Shown here: positions 1-9,479 of the stretch, in pieces | Layout: the number at the start of each line of letters is the position of its first letter | Numbering within the stretch: the stretch's first letter is position 1 | Notes under the pieces: model-generated | Database searches by the model: none | What the model saw: the letters and a program-made list of their open reading frames with translations, nothing else | What the model was told of the DNA's origin: nothing | Translations under genes and position numbers: made by a program | From: Gnetum montanum | Lineage: Eukaryota; Streptophyta; Gnetopsida; Gnetales; Gnetaceae | DNA length: 41,125 nt | Direction: 5' to 3' | NCBI GenBank assembly: GCA_015680685.1 | Contig: MNCI01014668.1 | Span: 206,211-247,335, forward strand

Positions 1-126
1 AGAAGATTACGATGACATCCGGCATCAAACTTGGCAAATCTTGAGCTCAAAATACTTGGTTTTCACTAAGTATGCATCCTGTACGCTGGCCTACACATGC
101 CCAGCGTAAGGCCCAGTGTACAGCAA

Positions 127-446
127 CTTTCAGGGCTCAAAAACTCATCAAAACATGCTAAAGTGGAGCATCCAGACCCCCCATAACCTTCCGCAAGGTT
201 CCCAGTAGGTCTCAGGCACTTGGAAATCAAATTTTGGGCTCCAAATGATGGTCTTCCATTCCTGTACGCCCAGCGTATACGCCGGGGTGCAGCCAGCGTA
301 GATAGACTTTCGGGCCCCAGAAATGAGTCAAAAAATGCCAGAATCGAGCGTCCAAACCCCCCAGAAGCTTCCCCAAGGTCCCTAGCAGGTCTCAGGCACT
401 TGAAAATCGAATTTTGGGCTCCAAATGATGGTCTTTTCATTCCTCT
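127..446. repeat. 180-bp tandem duplication (about 1.8 copies)
   Basis: Copy 1 (127-306) and copy 2 (307 to about 446) are in exact register at a period of 180. CTTTC starts at 127 and 307, and GATGGTCTT starts at 247 and 427. Both carry the blocks AGGTCTCAGGCACTTG and TTTTGGGCTCCAAATGATGG. The two copies have diverged by scattered, mostly transitional changes. The longest plus-strand frame across it (220-1068) is made of repeat translation and is not a gene. Confidence 0.85.
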
Positions 447-447
447 A

Positions 448-740
448 CGCCCCAGCGTATACAGTGTACGTTCAGCATTCACAGCGTATACGTCCAGTGT
501 ATACGCCCCAGCATATACAGTGTACATTCAGCATTCACAGCGTATACGTCCAGTGTATACGCCCCAGCGTATACAGTGTATGTTCAACATTCACAGTGTA
601 TACGCCCCAGTGTATACAGTGTACGTTCAGCATTCACAGCGTATACGTCCAATGTATACGCCCCAGCGTATACAGTGTACATTCAGCATTCACAGCGTAT
701 ATGTCCAGCGTATACAACGTATACATTCAGCGTATACGTC
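448..740. repeat. 56-bp minisatellite with CAGCGTATACG core
   Basis: Units starting CGCCCCAGC begin at 448, 504, 560, 603 and 659, giving spacings of 56, 56, 43 and 56. The 43-bp unit lacks one internal 13-bp CAGCGTATACGTC-like step. Each unit holds three or four copies of a CAGCGTATAC core. Most differences between units are CG to TG or CA (CAGCG, CAGTG, CAGCA), as expected from loss of methylated CpG in one ancestral unit. Confidence 0.9.
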
Positions 741-819
741 GGCAGATGTAACATGTTGTACACTTGTAAATTTTACGCTTTCGCACCTGGTCAACGCATC
801 ACGTGTCATCCTAAACCAG

Positions 820-826
820 TATAAAA
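820..826 (+). promoter_or_regulatory. TATA-box candidate in left arm
   Basis: TATAAAA in the context CCAGTATAAAACCCC. The inverted partner arm keeps the same box (5320-5326, minus) in the context CCTGTATAAAAGCCCCC. Conservation in both diverged arms suggests a real RNA polymerase II promoter of the element that directed transcription inward from each arm. Transcription from this copy would run antisense to the gag pseudogene. No start-site data are available. Confidence 0.55.
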
Positions 827-1450
827 CCCCGATTTTTCCACTTCCACCAGGGGGAGGGTTGGCAAAATCTCGGAGCACACCAGAGAACATTTACGTTGCG
901 CAAAAGAGCAGAAAAAACTTCTTACGCTGGGAAGCCCTGCCCGCTGCGGATCCAGTCTCTTACGCTCCGCTCGCCCTGCAAACCGTCCGAGTCACCTCTG
1001 TGTACGCTGGGGCTTTTCGTCCACCTTGTGTTCCCACAACTGCGTTAGACCGGTGCACTGTACTCTGACTTTGTAATTCTATCGTTTCATTTGCTGTAAG
1101 TTCTTTTATAGTTTTATGTCAATTTGGCCCACGCCTCGTTCACGTCTGTTTACGTTCGCGCTTCGTTGGCATCCGTTACATTTCATGCTGTTTTTGCTGT
1201 TTACGCCTGCACACCGTTTACGCAGAACCCAGCGTATAGCATTTTGCGTACGCGCGGGGAAATCCTTGTATGATCCGCGTGCGGACTACCCAAGGTACTC
1301 TGCCTCCGTTGCATTCCGGCTCGTCCTCAGGTGAAGGCAGGGTCTTCTGTACCCGTCCCGCGATCCCTCGGCCTCTGTTTTCCTTCCAGCCGAAGACCGA
1401 CGATTTCAGGCGGTACACGCACCATGTATGGTTTTTCGTGGGTCGGGGTG

Positions 1451-4005
1451 TTAGGAGTTGCCACGGCGGGGGGGGGGGGGGGGTACTCGGATGACATAAG
1501 GCTGCTGTGGTGAATACGATGACTGAGGTACGGATGTTGATGCAGTGGGAGGAATACGCACTACAAATGGTTTACTAGGCGTTTGTTGTTCATAGTCAGA
1601 GTAGACGGTGTTAATGCTAGGTGTTTCAAGTTCATTATCTAGGTAGATTGTGTTAATAACGTACGACACCTTTTTGGTATTCAGAGGGTCTTTATACACA
1701 CTCATAGCCTGGTTCTGTGGTTGGACCGGGTTGGCCTCATCAAAAGTGATTTGGCCTCCATTGATCATTCATTGTATATCTTGTTTTAGGGTGAAATAGT
1801 AATTCGTGCCATGCCTGTTACGTTGGTGATAGTCGCAAAAACGGTCCATCCTGAAACCTTTGGGTACTGGGGGTTCATCCGGCGTTGCTAGGCTTGGGTT
1901 CTGAACCAGTTGACAGAACCGGTCATGTCTTTGGATTGCTATCGGGGACAACTGTTTATGTTTCATTAATCCAGCCCTCAGGAGTTGATCGAATAGCTGG
2001 GATGGATTCATAGGTAATGGCGTATATTGGGAGGGTTCTTTCCTCTCAAAGTTTCTCGTACGGTTTGGTGTTGGGCTCTGTGATGAGGAGGATTCTGGTG
2101 CAGTCGCGGGAGTAGGTTTAGTATAATTAGTAGGGGCCACCGGCGGTTTGTTTTGTTGTGCCACATTTTCTTGTTGCGTTTTGCCAACGCTGTTATAGTT
2201 GTTTTAGCCTTTTCTTTATCTTTCTTACTGTGTTGATTTTTGAAGGCTAAATACAAAGGATCATGGCTATTTTGGGCCGCCTCCTCTATATTTTTAATCT
2301 GTACAAAGGCTTGATTAAGGTTACGCGCATTGAGATAATATAACTTAGATTTGAAAAAGTTGTTAACAGCCCCCTTTAGAATGGTGAGCAAATATGTGTG
2401 TGGAATTGGCTCATGGAGCTCATTGAGAGTAGCACTCCACCTATGGATGAATTTTTGTACGGGTTCCAAAGGTGCTTGTTTAACCTGTATGAGGCTGTCA
2501 AGTGTCGCTTCAGGTCTCAAGTTATACTTGAACTTGGTCACGAATTGATGTAACAACTCTTCCAGAGAAAATATGGAATTTCTCGGCAAGGCCCGGTACC
2601 ACTCAAGTGCTCTCCTTGCGAGGGACATAGGGAACACTCACAAAATGGCATGGGGCCACGCCTGGAGTAATGTGCATTATAGTCTAAATGTTATGAGGTG
2701 AGCATTGGGGTCCATCTCCCCATTGTATTTAGTTAGCGTAGGTAGTGATACACCTTTGGGTAAGGTTAGGGGTGGAATGGAAGAACTGATGGGGTCATCG
2801 TGGTAAAAGTCCACTACCTTCAACTCTCCATCGGCAGCTGTTTTGAGGCGTTTGACCTCGTCAGTTAGTTCCTGCATTAGTTTTTTAGCATCTACCCAGT
2901 CTTGAGCACTAGGTGAGGTGGCAGCTTGGGGATGTGGTGCAGTGTATAGATTAGATTGTTGAATAGTAGGTTGGAAGGCTGAAAGCTATGTAGTTGGCGG
3001 TTGTACTTGTGGAATGTTTATAGCAGGTGGCATCAGGGGCAGCACATTATGGGCAAGGGGTTGTTGTTGTTGTGGTTGTGTTTGGGTGATGTTGACAGGT
3101 GGAATTGTGTGAGGTGGCATGTTGTAGTGAAGGGGTTGATGTGTTTGAGCACCCATCGCCACCCATTGCCCAGTCATGTTTTGTATAGGAATCCCCTGAA
3201 CTTGTTGAGTTACAGTGGTAAAAGGGGCTCCGTGAGTTTGGACCCGGGGGATATAATGGACAGACGTAGATGCCGGTATCACATGCGGCATCTCGATCAC
3301 GCGAGGTGGGAAGGTTACCCCTACATTATTTTGAGGGGGTTGCATTTGTAAGAACGGGGGTGCCATCGCTGCGGGAGGAATTGCGAGGGGAAGCGTGTTG
3401 ATTTGAACGTCGATTGGTGGAGGAATGGGGACGAGTGCGGTTGCGTCTTGTTAAGGTGCATGCGCTTGCGTGATGTTCAGTGGCTGGAGGGATGAAGTTT
3501 CACCTGTGAATGGATGAAACAACGGGTTTATATAAGTTTGTGGGCTAAGGGTGTGGTATGAGTCTTCATGCTTAGATTGGGCAGTGAACTCATCTTCCTC
3601 TTCTAGTTGAGGATTTACTGCAGGCTGATCTAGTGACTGACTCCTTTGCAGGAGGAGTTGTGTGATGAGCTCAGAGTAAGGCTATGGAACATGGATGATA
3701 TCGTACGGGGAAGGAATGAGTTCTTGCCCTCCCCTGTAGAAAAGTTCGTATTGCCTTTTAACTTCTATTTCGGCTCGGTCCACAGCTAGGCCGGCTTGTA
3801 TTTTCATGTATACGAAGTTGTATTGGTCTTGAGTTATGGTGTTAGACAACGGGTTCCTCCCTTGCAACCTAAGGGACCGACGAGGCCCCATTGTGGATTG
3901 TGCCATGGGTTGTTGAACGACCATGGTTCCTGCAAGGTCTGTGACCTGGGTGGTTGTAGCGGTGGTGTTTGCAGTGTTCATGATGACCAGTTGAGAATGT
4001 GACAT
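1451..4005 (-). pseudogene. gag: Ty3/gypsy-type retrotransposon Gag, broken
   Basis: Gag is the structural polyprotein that forms the cytoplasmic particle packaging retrotransposon RNA. Reading starts at the ATG at 4005 (MSHSQLV). A long Pro/Gln-rich N-terminal part follows (about 3680-2990). The core gag domain follows at about 2880-2250, with PTLTKYNGEMDPNAHL, then FPMSLARRALEWYRALP and LHQFVTKFKYNL. A Pro/Ser linker then leads to a zinc-knuckle-like motif near 1850-1780 (FCDYHQRNRHGTNYY) in which the final Cys is Tyr. The frame is held from 4005 to about 2170 apart from in-frame stops, including 3679-3681, about 3453-3455, one just before 2986, and two between 2677 and 2640. A frameshift near 2165-2175 moves it to another frame, and a stop at 1769-1771 interrupts that. 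The stops fit C-to-T decay. The C-terminus runs into a 16-base G tract and the junction with the left inverted arm, and no pol follows. Confidence 0.85.
1468..1483. repeat. Homopolymer tract of 16 G
   Basis: An uninterrupted run of 16 G on the plus strand, read as a polyproline stretch near the end of the minus-strand gag. Such runs slip in replication and sequencing, so the length, and therefore the downstream gag frame, should not be trusted. Confidence 0.9.
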
Positions 4006-4029
4006 GGTGTAGGGATGTGAAATTGGTGT

Positions 4030-4690
4030 ACTTAGTGCAGCATAAACCTACGTTCGTGGCGTACAGCGTATAGACTGGGTCTCAGGGTATAGGCTTCAAC
4101 GTAGACAGCGTATAGGTATGCAGCATATGGTGTCAGCGTAGAGGATCTACGGTGTAGAGTGTGCAGCATATACGCTCAGCAGTGTATACAGTGTCAGCGT
4201 ACAGCGTAAACAGGGTTACAGCGTACAGAGTGTAGCGTATACGGACGGCAGCGTAAACGAGTTTAGGGCGTAGGGTGTAGACATGGTCTTGTATGCAGTG
4301 TAGACAAAGTCTATAGCGTAAAGTGAGTAGCGTATGTGTTAGCAGCGTAAACAGAGTTGTGTGTGCAGCGTAGATAAAGTTTACAACGTAAAGTGTGCAA
4401 GGTCAGCGTATAGCGTAGACGGGGTCTACAGCGTATAGCGGACAACGTATGTTCAGCAGCGTAGACGCTGGGGATTTTGCAGACAGAGTCGGCGTATGGT
4501 TAGCAACGTAAATGCTGAGAGACTTGCAGATGGTAAGTTTTAAATGGATCAGCGTAGATGCTCGACAACGTAGCCGCTGGATAGTTTGCAGACAGTAAGT
4601 TTTAAACTGAGCAGCGTAGACGCTGGGAGGTTTGCAGACAGGGTCGACATATACTCGACAGCGTATACACTGGGAGTTTCTGAAGCACAG
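4030..4690. repeat. CAGCGTA-rich leader upstream of gag
   Basis: About 660 bases upstream of the minus-strand gag ATG are packed with irregular CAGCGTA, CAGCGTATA and CAGCGTAGAC words, without a fixed period. It belongs to the element's 5' leader. Most CpG in this window falls here and in the two arms. I see no gene in it. Confidence 0.75.
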
Positions 4691-5319
4691 CGAGTTTAAG
4701 GGAGAGGCCCTCCTTCTAGCTTCAGTTTCTGTACCATCCGAAATCGTCGATCTCCGGCTGGAAGGAAACAGAAACCAGGGAATCACCGGACATGCACAAA
4801 AGATCCTACCTTTGCCTGAGGGCAAGTTGGAATGAACGAAGGTAGAGTACCTTGAGTGGTCTGCATGCAGATCAAGCAAAGATTTCCCCAAACGTACACC
4901 GAGGTGCTATACGCTGGGTTATACGTGAACGGCGTAACAAGTGTAAAATAGAGCGTAAACAGCGTAACTGATGCGAACGGAGCGTAAACGTAAAAGAGCG
5001 TAAACAGAATATATGCAACAATTAATGCAAACTATAACAGATTTTAGGAAGAAAATGTAACAATGGCATTTCAAACTGAGAATTACAATGCACTAGTCTA
5101 ACGTAGTTGTGGCTTTGACACAAGGTGAACGAATAGCCCCGATGAATGCAGGGATGACTGTTGGCTGGTTCTAACTGTAGGCATAGCGTAGAGGCTGTAT
5201 GCTCAGCGTATATGGTTGTCCAGCGTACAAGGCTCTCTGCTTTGTTCCTTAACGTCTCTGCTCTCTGGTTTGCTCCAAATGTTTTCAAGCCGACCACTAA
5301 TTTAGTCAAAAATGGGGGC

Positions 5320-5326
5320 TTTTATA
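5320..5326 (-). promoter_or_regulatory. TATA-box candidate driving the gag element
   Basis: TATAAAA on the minus strand, conserved in the partner arm at 820-826. It lies about 1.3 kb upstream of the gag ATG and points toward gag. The long distance suggests a long, possibly spliced, leader. Confidence 0.55.
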
Positions 5327-5492
5327 CAGGTTTTGACGTTAGACTCGGGTTGGGTGACACATGGTGTGTTGACTGGGTGCAAAAGCATAAAATTTACAAG
5401 TGTACAACATGTTACATCTGCTGGGCGTATATGCTATATCTGGTGGGCGTAGACTCTAGGCGCATACGCTGTATGTGTTGGGCGTATACGCC

Positions 5493-5506
5493 CAGCGTAT
5501 ACGCTG
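5493..5506. repeat. Perfect 14-bp palindrome CAGCGTATACGCTG
   Basis: CAGCGTATACGCTG equals its own reverse complement. Nearly all minisatellite units in 1-5870 are full, half or CpG-decayed versions of this word, so it is the likely ancestral unit. The role is unknown. Protein binding or simple repeat expansion are both possible. Confidence 0.85.
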
Positions 5507-5642
5507 ATGGTTGCTGCCTTGTACCAAGTCTTGCTCTGCAGTGCTGTTTTCATGCCATCTTCGGAGATTGCATGAGGGGGGTATACATCAGTCGTACAAG
5601 CTGAACGCACTTGTGAGGCGTGTACGTTGGTTGTGTATGCTG

Positions 5643-5870
5643 GGTGTATACACCGTGAATATCAGGCGGGCGTATACGCTGTGGATATGAACTTGAGCAT
5701 ATACGCTGGGCGTATACACTGAGAATGTGAACTTGGGCGTAGATGCCGGGCGTATATACTAAGAATGTAAACTTGGGCGTAGACGTTGGGTGTATACGCT
5801 GAGAATGTAAACTTGGGCGTAGACGCTGGACATATACGCTGAGAATGCATACTTAGTGAAAATTAAGTAT
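5643..5870. repeat. 40-bp tandem array in right arm
   Basis: About five units at a strict 40-base spacing, with G(A)ATRTGAAC-like landmarks near 5683, 5723, 5763, 5803 and 5843. Each unit reads like AATGTAAACTTGGGCGTAGA followed by a GTATACGCTGA-type core. The outermost unit runs into the conserved end of the arm. Confidence 0.85.
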
Positions 5871-5885
5871 CTTGATCTTCGAAGT

Positions 5886-5902
5886 TGCCATGTTTGATAC
5901 CA
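5886..5902 (-). other. tRNA-iMet-like primer-binding site candidate
   Basis: The minus strand reads TGGTATCAAACATGGC, sharing the first eight bases TGGTATCA with the usual plant iMet site TGGTATCAGAGC. It follows an ACA two bases away, as an LTR end would. The left arm has the decayed equivalent (CGGCATCAAAC near 20-30). If correct, the LTRs lie outside the two arms and the arms are leader. An alternative is the start of a short gag-like reading frame in the same bases. Confidence 0.35.
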
Positions 5903-5925
5903 GATGTAGCCATGGCCGTTTGTAA

Positions 5926-7649
5926 GTCGCACGGATTTGTTTTTTGTTGGAAAAGTGCTAAGCTCTTAATTTTGTGGTGTTTCACCACCCTATAAAGATT
6001 AATACAATTTTTTTCTTTTCTAATCCTCTAAAACGATGGTATTATACTTACATTAGAAACTAATAAGAATGTGACTCATAATGATGGGATGATTATAGGA
6101 CCTATGTACTTCCTTCCCTCATTAGAATTAATAAATTATTGATATGATGCAACCTTGCCACTTCTCATATCCTAAGGATTAATGCATCTATTGCATATCA
6201 CCTATCTTTAGTAGCGTTATGATACCTTAAAAACTAGCTTTGTCCAAGGTGATTGCTATTATTCTACATTACTTTTGAAGCTAAAAAATATCAAACATTT
6301 GTATGATTCACTTGTTTTAAGTTTTATTTTACAAGCAACACCAATGAATGTGGTTAGATGCACTTGTAGTCCTCTAATATTTTCATGCCATACAAGATTA
6401 TTTAATATATAATAGACTTCAAACAATGATAGAGAATTAAAAATGTATAGGTTTCTACAACTTTGTCTATGCGATATGGCATTACATTTCTACATTGAGA
6501 GTCATCTAACTTGAAGAACCTAGTCAACATTTGGCTATGAGTTGGGATATCATTGGGTTCTAAAGCACATAAACAAGGCTTGGCTCAACCATTATTCTTG
6601 GACTACACCTTGATTTACCCCCAAGATAGGTAACCAAGGACTGTACATGAGATGGGTACACTCTTACAAATGATAATTGTATCATTCAAAACCTTCAGGT
6701 ATTATATAACTCAAGCTCCTTAGGTCTAATTGCTCATGATATTAAGTTGAAGTAAGTATATGTATGGGTAGGGTTGAATAGTGCTACTTATATTCACATT
6801 GAAGGAAGGGTGTATGCAAAATAAATAAATAATGCAACGTATCCATTCAAGGTATGGCGATGAATATATATTATTAATAAAATGATTAGTTAATGATCCC
6901 TAAAAATACCACATACTTCACATAATGTACAGCAATCAAATATATCATCCACCTAATTACTAGTTATGATTTTAGATGAATTACTTATCCGAGGATCCAA
7001 AGGGCTTCTAATAATAAGTCATGTGGGTTAATTTTATGGAAAGTGAATAAACATACATGATCACATATATATTTTCTTTCTTTCTTTTTTTCATAATTAA
7101 AATAGTATGATTGCTAATAAATAAATGAGGTTAGCACATTATAGCAAAAATAAATAAAGAATATTCACTTTGTATTAAAGGAAAATCTAACTATGAAAAG
7201 ATGTACAAACATTCATATAATGAAAGACTTACTCCAAGAAGAACTCCAACCTTCCAAGATGCAATATTCCCATCATACAACTAAAAGTAGTAACTGTGCA
7301 TCTCAAGTATATTTTAAATGTCATATAAGAACTAGCTCACATCATAGAATGGAGAGAGTTACAATAGTTAGGGTTTGTTTTTCATAGGATAATTAGCCAA
7401 TGTTTTTCTCTATTTTTAGACATTGAAAATTGAGCAAACAAATGTTGAAAGTAGTGTTTAAGCTTTTAGCAATCCAATATATGTTTAGAGGAGATTAAGG
7501 GTTTGAAAATAAATATGTGATTATGATTCACACAACTCATGGTAGTTCATATTTAACAAGGTTGTGTTTTCTTTTCTTTTGTTTCTTTCTTTTTTTCCTC
7601 TCAGCCTAAAGTATTGATGAGGAGCTCCCATGGATTCCACAATCCAAGC
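5926..7649. other. AT-rich spacer, no gene recognised
   Basis: No open frame here resembles a known protein. TGTTGG at 5945, typical of Copia-type LTR starts, is followed by a TATAAAG near 5991, but I could not find a matching second LTR. The base composition changes sharply from the CpG-rich block to its left. The short frames at 7193-7387 and 7521-7715 are low in complexity and unsupported. Confidence 0.5.
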
Positions 7650-8090
7650 TCTCTCAATGTCACAAAATAGTGAGTTTAAACAAGAGAAGAAAATAAAAGC
7701 TTTATTCTTGCTCAAATGAAGAACTTACAATTGAAAGGAAGCACAAATTTCTAAGCACAAATAAGAGATTCAATCAAATTCTCACACACATCACATGGAT
7801 GATGATCAAGGTACCTAGATAAGACTCTTTTCTTCACTCTTCTTTCAACTCACCTCTCTCTCCCTAGACTCATCCAAAATGAAGGTCCAAAAGGTCTATT
7901 TATATCCTTCTCCCTATCTGTTCATCTTTCTTCTTGAAATTCAAAATTTAAATCTTTAACAACTCATAGGAAATTGTTTCATATTTGTACAAGATGTCTT
8001 GAAGGAGAATGAGATGTCTTGCCTAAAAGTAATTAATTTACAAAGGAGACATCTTGTATAAATGTGAGATGTCTTGGTAAGAGATGGCCT
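7650..8090 (-). mobile_element. LTR-like fragment, unassigned
   Basis: A pyrimidine-rich stretch with a minus-strand TATA (GGATATAAATAG near 7898-7910), followed by iterated AGATGTCT words in both orientations (from 7991 to about 8086). That word is also iterated in the element D LTRs at 25637-25862 and 35870-36130. No clear ends, partner LTR or target duplication were seen. A U3/R region of a minus-strand element is likely, but the assignment is weak. Confidence 0.35.
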
Positions 8091-8129
8091 TCAACACTGA
8101 TAAGGACTTGTAAAGTAATTAATCCTCTT

Positions 8130-8895
8130 TAAAGATAAGTTGTGGGAGGTTGACTAGAAAATTTCTACTTAGAGTAGCACATGCACGAGTAGAGAAGGTG
8201 GTGATCTTACTTGGGCTCACTATTGTGTTTAGGTGATAGGTTGTAATCTTGAAGTAAACCTTCTCTACCTTGGTGAGTGCACTGTACTACTTGCAGTCAA
8301 CTTCATAGCTCCATTAGATCCACTTCTTTTTGACTTCTAGGTCTTCTTGTGTGGAAATCTCTATCAAAGTTGCCCCATTGTTAGGCAACCTGAGGACCTC
8401 TGTAATGGCTTCGACCGAACATAACACATTGATCTCCTTGATCTTCACTATGGCATCTACTTGCCTATTATTCTAGAAGAGGTAAGTCTCTTCCATGTAC
8501 CACTCTCCACTAGAAGTGAAGATAAGCCATATGAGAGATCCTTGCAATTGAGTCTTCACCTCTTTTGCCACCATGCCTAAGAAAAAACCAAAGTTAAGTT
8601 CTTGAAGAACCATACTTTGGACCTCCTTAGAATGAATTTGTCTTAAGCAGGCCTTGGTCAAGATGACCTCCAAATTTGGTTCAATACATGGCACCTCATC
8701 TTGCCTCAACCAGCCTATCTTCACTATGGGAATTTATAGATAGATTCCACTTTGGGCTCCTCCCAAAAGAGGTCTAGTGGCATGCATTTCTACTTCTCCC
8801 TCTTGAGGTTGTTGTAGCTATTGGTTCTTTTTCCCTCTTAGCTACTTATCTTGTGGTCAGGACGATACTTCTTTTGGTATTCTATTTTGTGCCAT
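8130..8895 (-). pseudogene. Unrecognised broken ORF, probably retroelement-derived
   Basis: A minus-strand frame runs from an ATG at 8895 (MAQNRIPKEVSS) to about 8330, with several stop codons. The longest uninterrupted part is 8724-8473 (WLRQDEVPCIEPNLEVILTK). Beyond its stop the same frame continues with a further protein-like segment (AITEVLRLPNNGATLIEIST) down to about 8335. I do not recognise the family and see no zinc knuckle, DSG or RT motif. It begins about 50 bases downstream of an iMet-like primer-binding site, so its position fits gag or a captured leader ORF of a retrotransposon. Confidence 0.4.
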
Positions 8896-8946
8896 CTGAT
8901 ATGACAAACATAGCCAATGATTAATGTTTTATGTGTAACTTATAAC

Positions 8947-8958
8947 ACTTTGATACCT
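8947..8958 (-). other. tRNA-iMet-like primer-binding site
   Basis: The minus strand reads AGGTATCAAAGT, nine of twelve positions equal to TGGTATCAGAGC. On the plus strand it is directly followed by TGTCCCC at 8959, which would be the end of an LTR whose minus-strand terminus is GGGGACA. The downstream ORF at 8895 fits. I could not find the second LTR. Confidence 0.45.
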
Positions 8959-9470
8959 TGTCCCCTTTAGCTAGTTACACTTAGGCTAAGTCATGATCAT
9001 GGAAGATTGATTATTTTAATATTATTTTATTCGAATGGCTACCCAAGTTTGTTGATGACATTTAAATTAGTGAATTAATGATATTTAATATTATTATTTT
9101 TAGTTAAACCATGTGGGAGTTAGAAAAATTCTGAATTTTTTTGTCAAAAACCATAAGTTTACGATCCCCACGATGTAAAGCTCACCTTTGGTAGTTGCAA
9201 GGTGAAAGAATGAGTGAAATTGGACAAGTAGTTAGGATGTTATGTGCTTGGGAAGGCTTTGGGCTATCAAAAAATGCAAAAACTCCCTTGGTGTTTGGTG
9301 GATAATGTGAAAAATTCCTAAGTATTAACGCATATATATAGAGTTTTTGTGATGTGTTGACACATTTGGATGCATTGACGGAGATGCGTTAACATAACCA
9401 AAAAACAAAATTTTTCATAATTAAAACTAAGTATGGAAAAAAGAGTTTTTGAATGAAATTAGTGTCTAGA
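8959..9470 (-). repeat. LTR-like remnants (two sources possible)
   Basis: From 8959 the sequence may be the 5' LTR of the element holding the ORF at 8895. Near 9330-9400, the phrase TTGACACATTTGGATGCATTGACGGAGATGCGTTAAC resembles the outer end of element A's right LTR (about 17800-17870, also iterated GATGCATTGACA). That makes this the probable left, 3' LTR remnant of element A. The canonical TGATGAG start was not found here, so the boundary between the two is unresolved. Confidence 0.35.
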
Positions 9471-9479
9471 AAAACCCAG

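Larger units (their letters stand above)
1..1435 (+). repeat. Left arm of a long inverted repeat (retroelement leader/LTR-like)
   Basis: This arm reads in plus orientation and matches the reverse complement of about 4690-5925. Clear anchors are: the outer end (ATCAAAC..TGGCAA..TTTTCACTAAGTATGCAT near 26-78, against 5842-5900); a run of about 33 identical bases at 743-775 (against 5394-5426); the TATA region near 820; a stretch near 1018-1070; and the block 1250-1430, where GGGGAAATC and TTCCTTCCAGCCG are conserved. The arm contains a 180-bp duplication and a 56-bp minisatellite that the other arm lacks in that form. It is CpG-rich compared with the rest of the window. Homology stops near 1430, just before the C-terminal end of the minus-strand gag. 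I infer the 5' portion of a second copy in opposite orientation, or a foldback. Whether the arm is LTR or long leader is unresolved. Confidence 0.8.
4690..5925 (-). repeat. Right arm of the long inverted repeat
   Basis: Read on the minus strand, this arm matches 1-1435. It holds the TATA box at 5320-5326, a 40-bp repeat array and a perfect 14-bp palindrome. It lies upstream of the minus-strand gag at 4005 and so is that gag's own promoter/leader region. Outer similarity ends near 5925. Apparent reading frames in it (for example 4632-4835 plus or 4403-4891 minus) are not recognisable proteins. Confidence 0.8.

Noticed and set aside
448-740. CRISPR-like array
   Set aside because: Units are contiguous with no unique spacers, the genome is eukaryotic and no cas genes are present. 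It is a minisatellite.
220-1068. 282-codon plus-strand open frame
   Set aside because: It is the translation of the 180-bp and 56-bp tandem repeats (repeated VYTPQRIQ-like words) and promoter sequence. An open frame arises because the repeats lack stops, and there is no domain or start context.
4403-4891. 162-codon minus-strand ORF as a gene
   Set aside because: It covers the leader repeats and one block shared by both inverted arms. Both strands and several frames of that block look equally protein-like, which reflects nucleotide conservation rather than coding.
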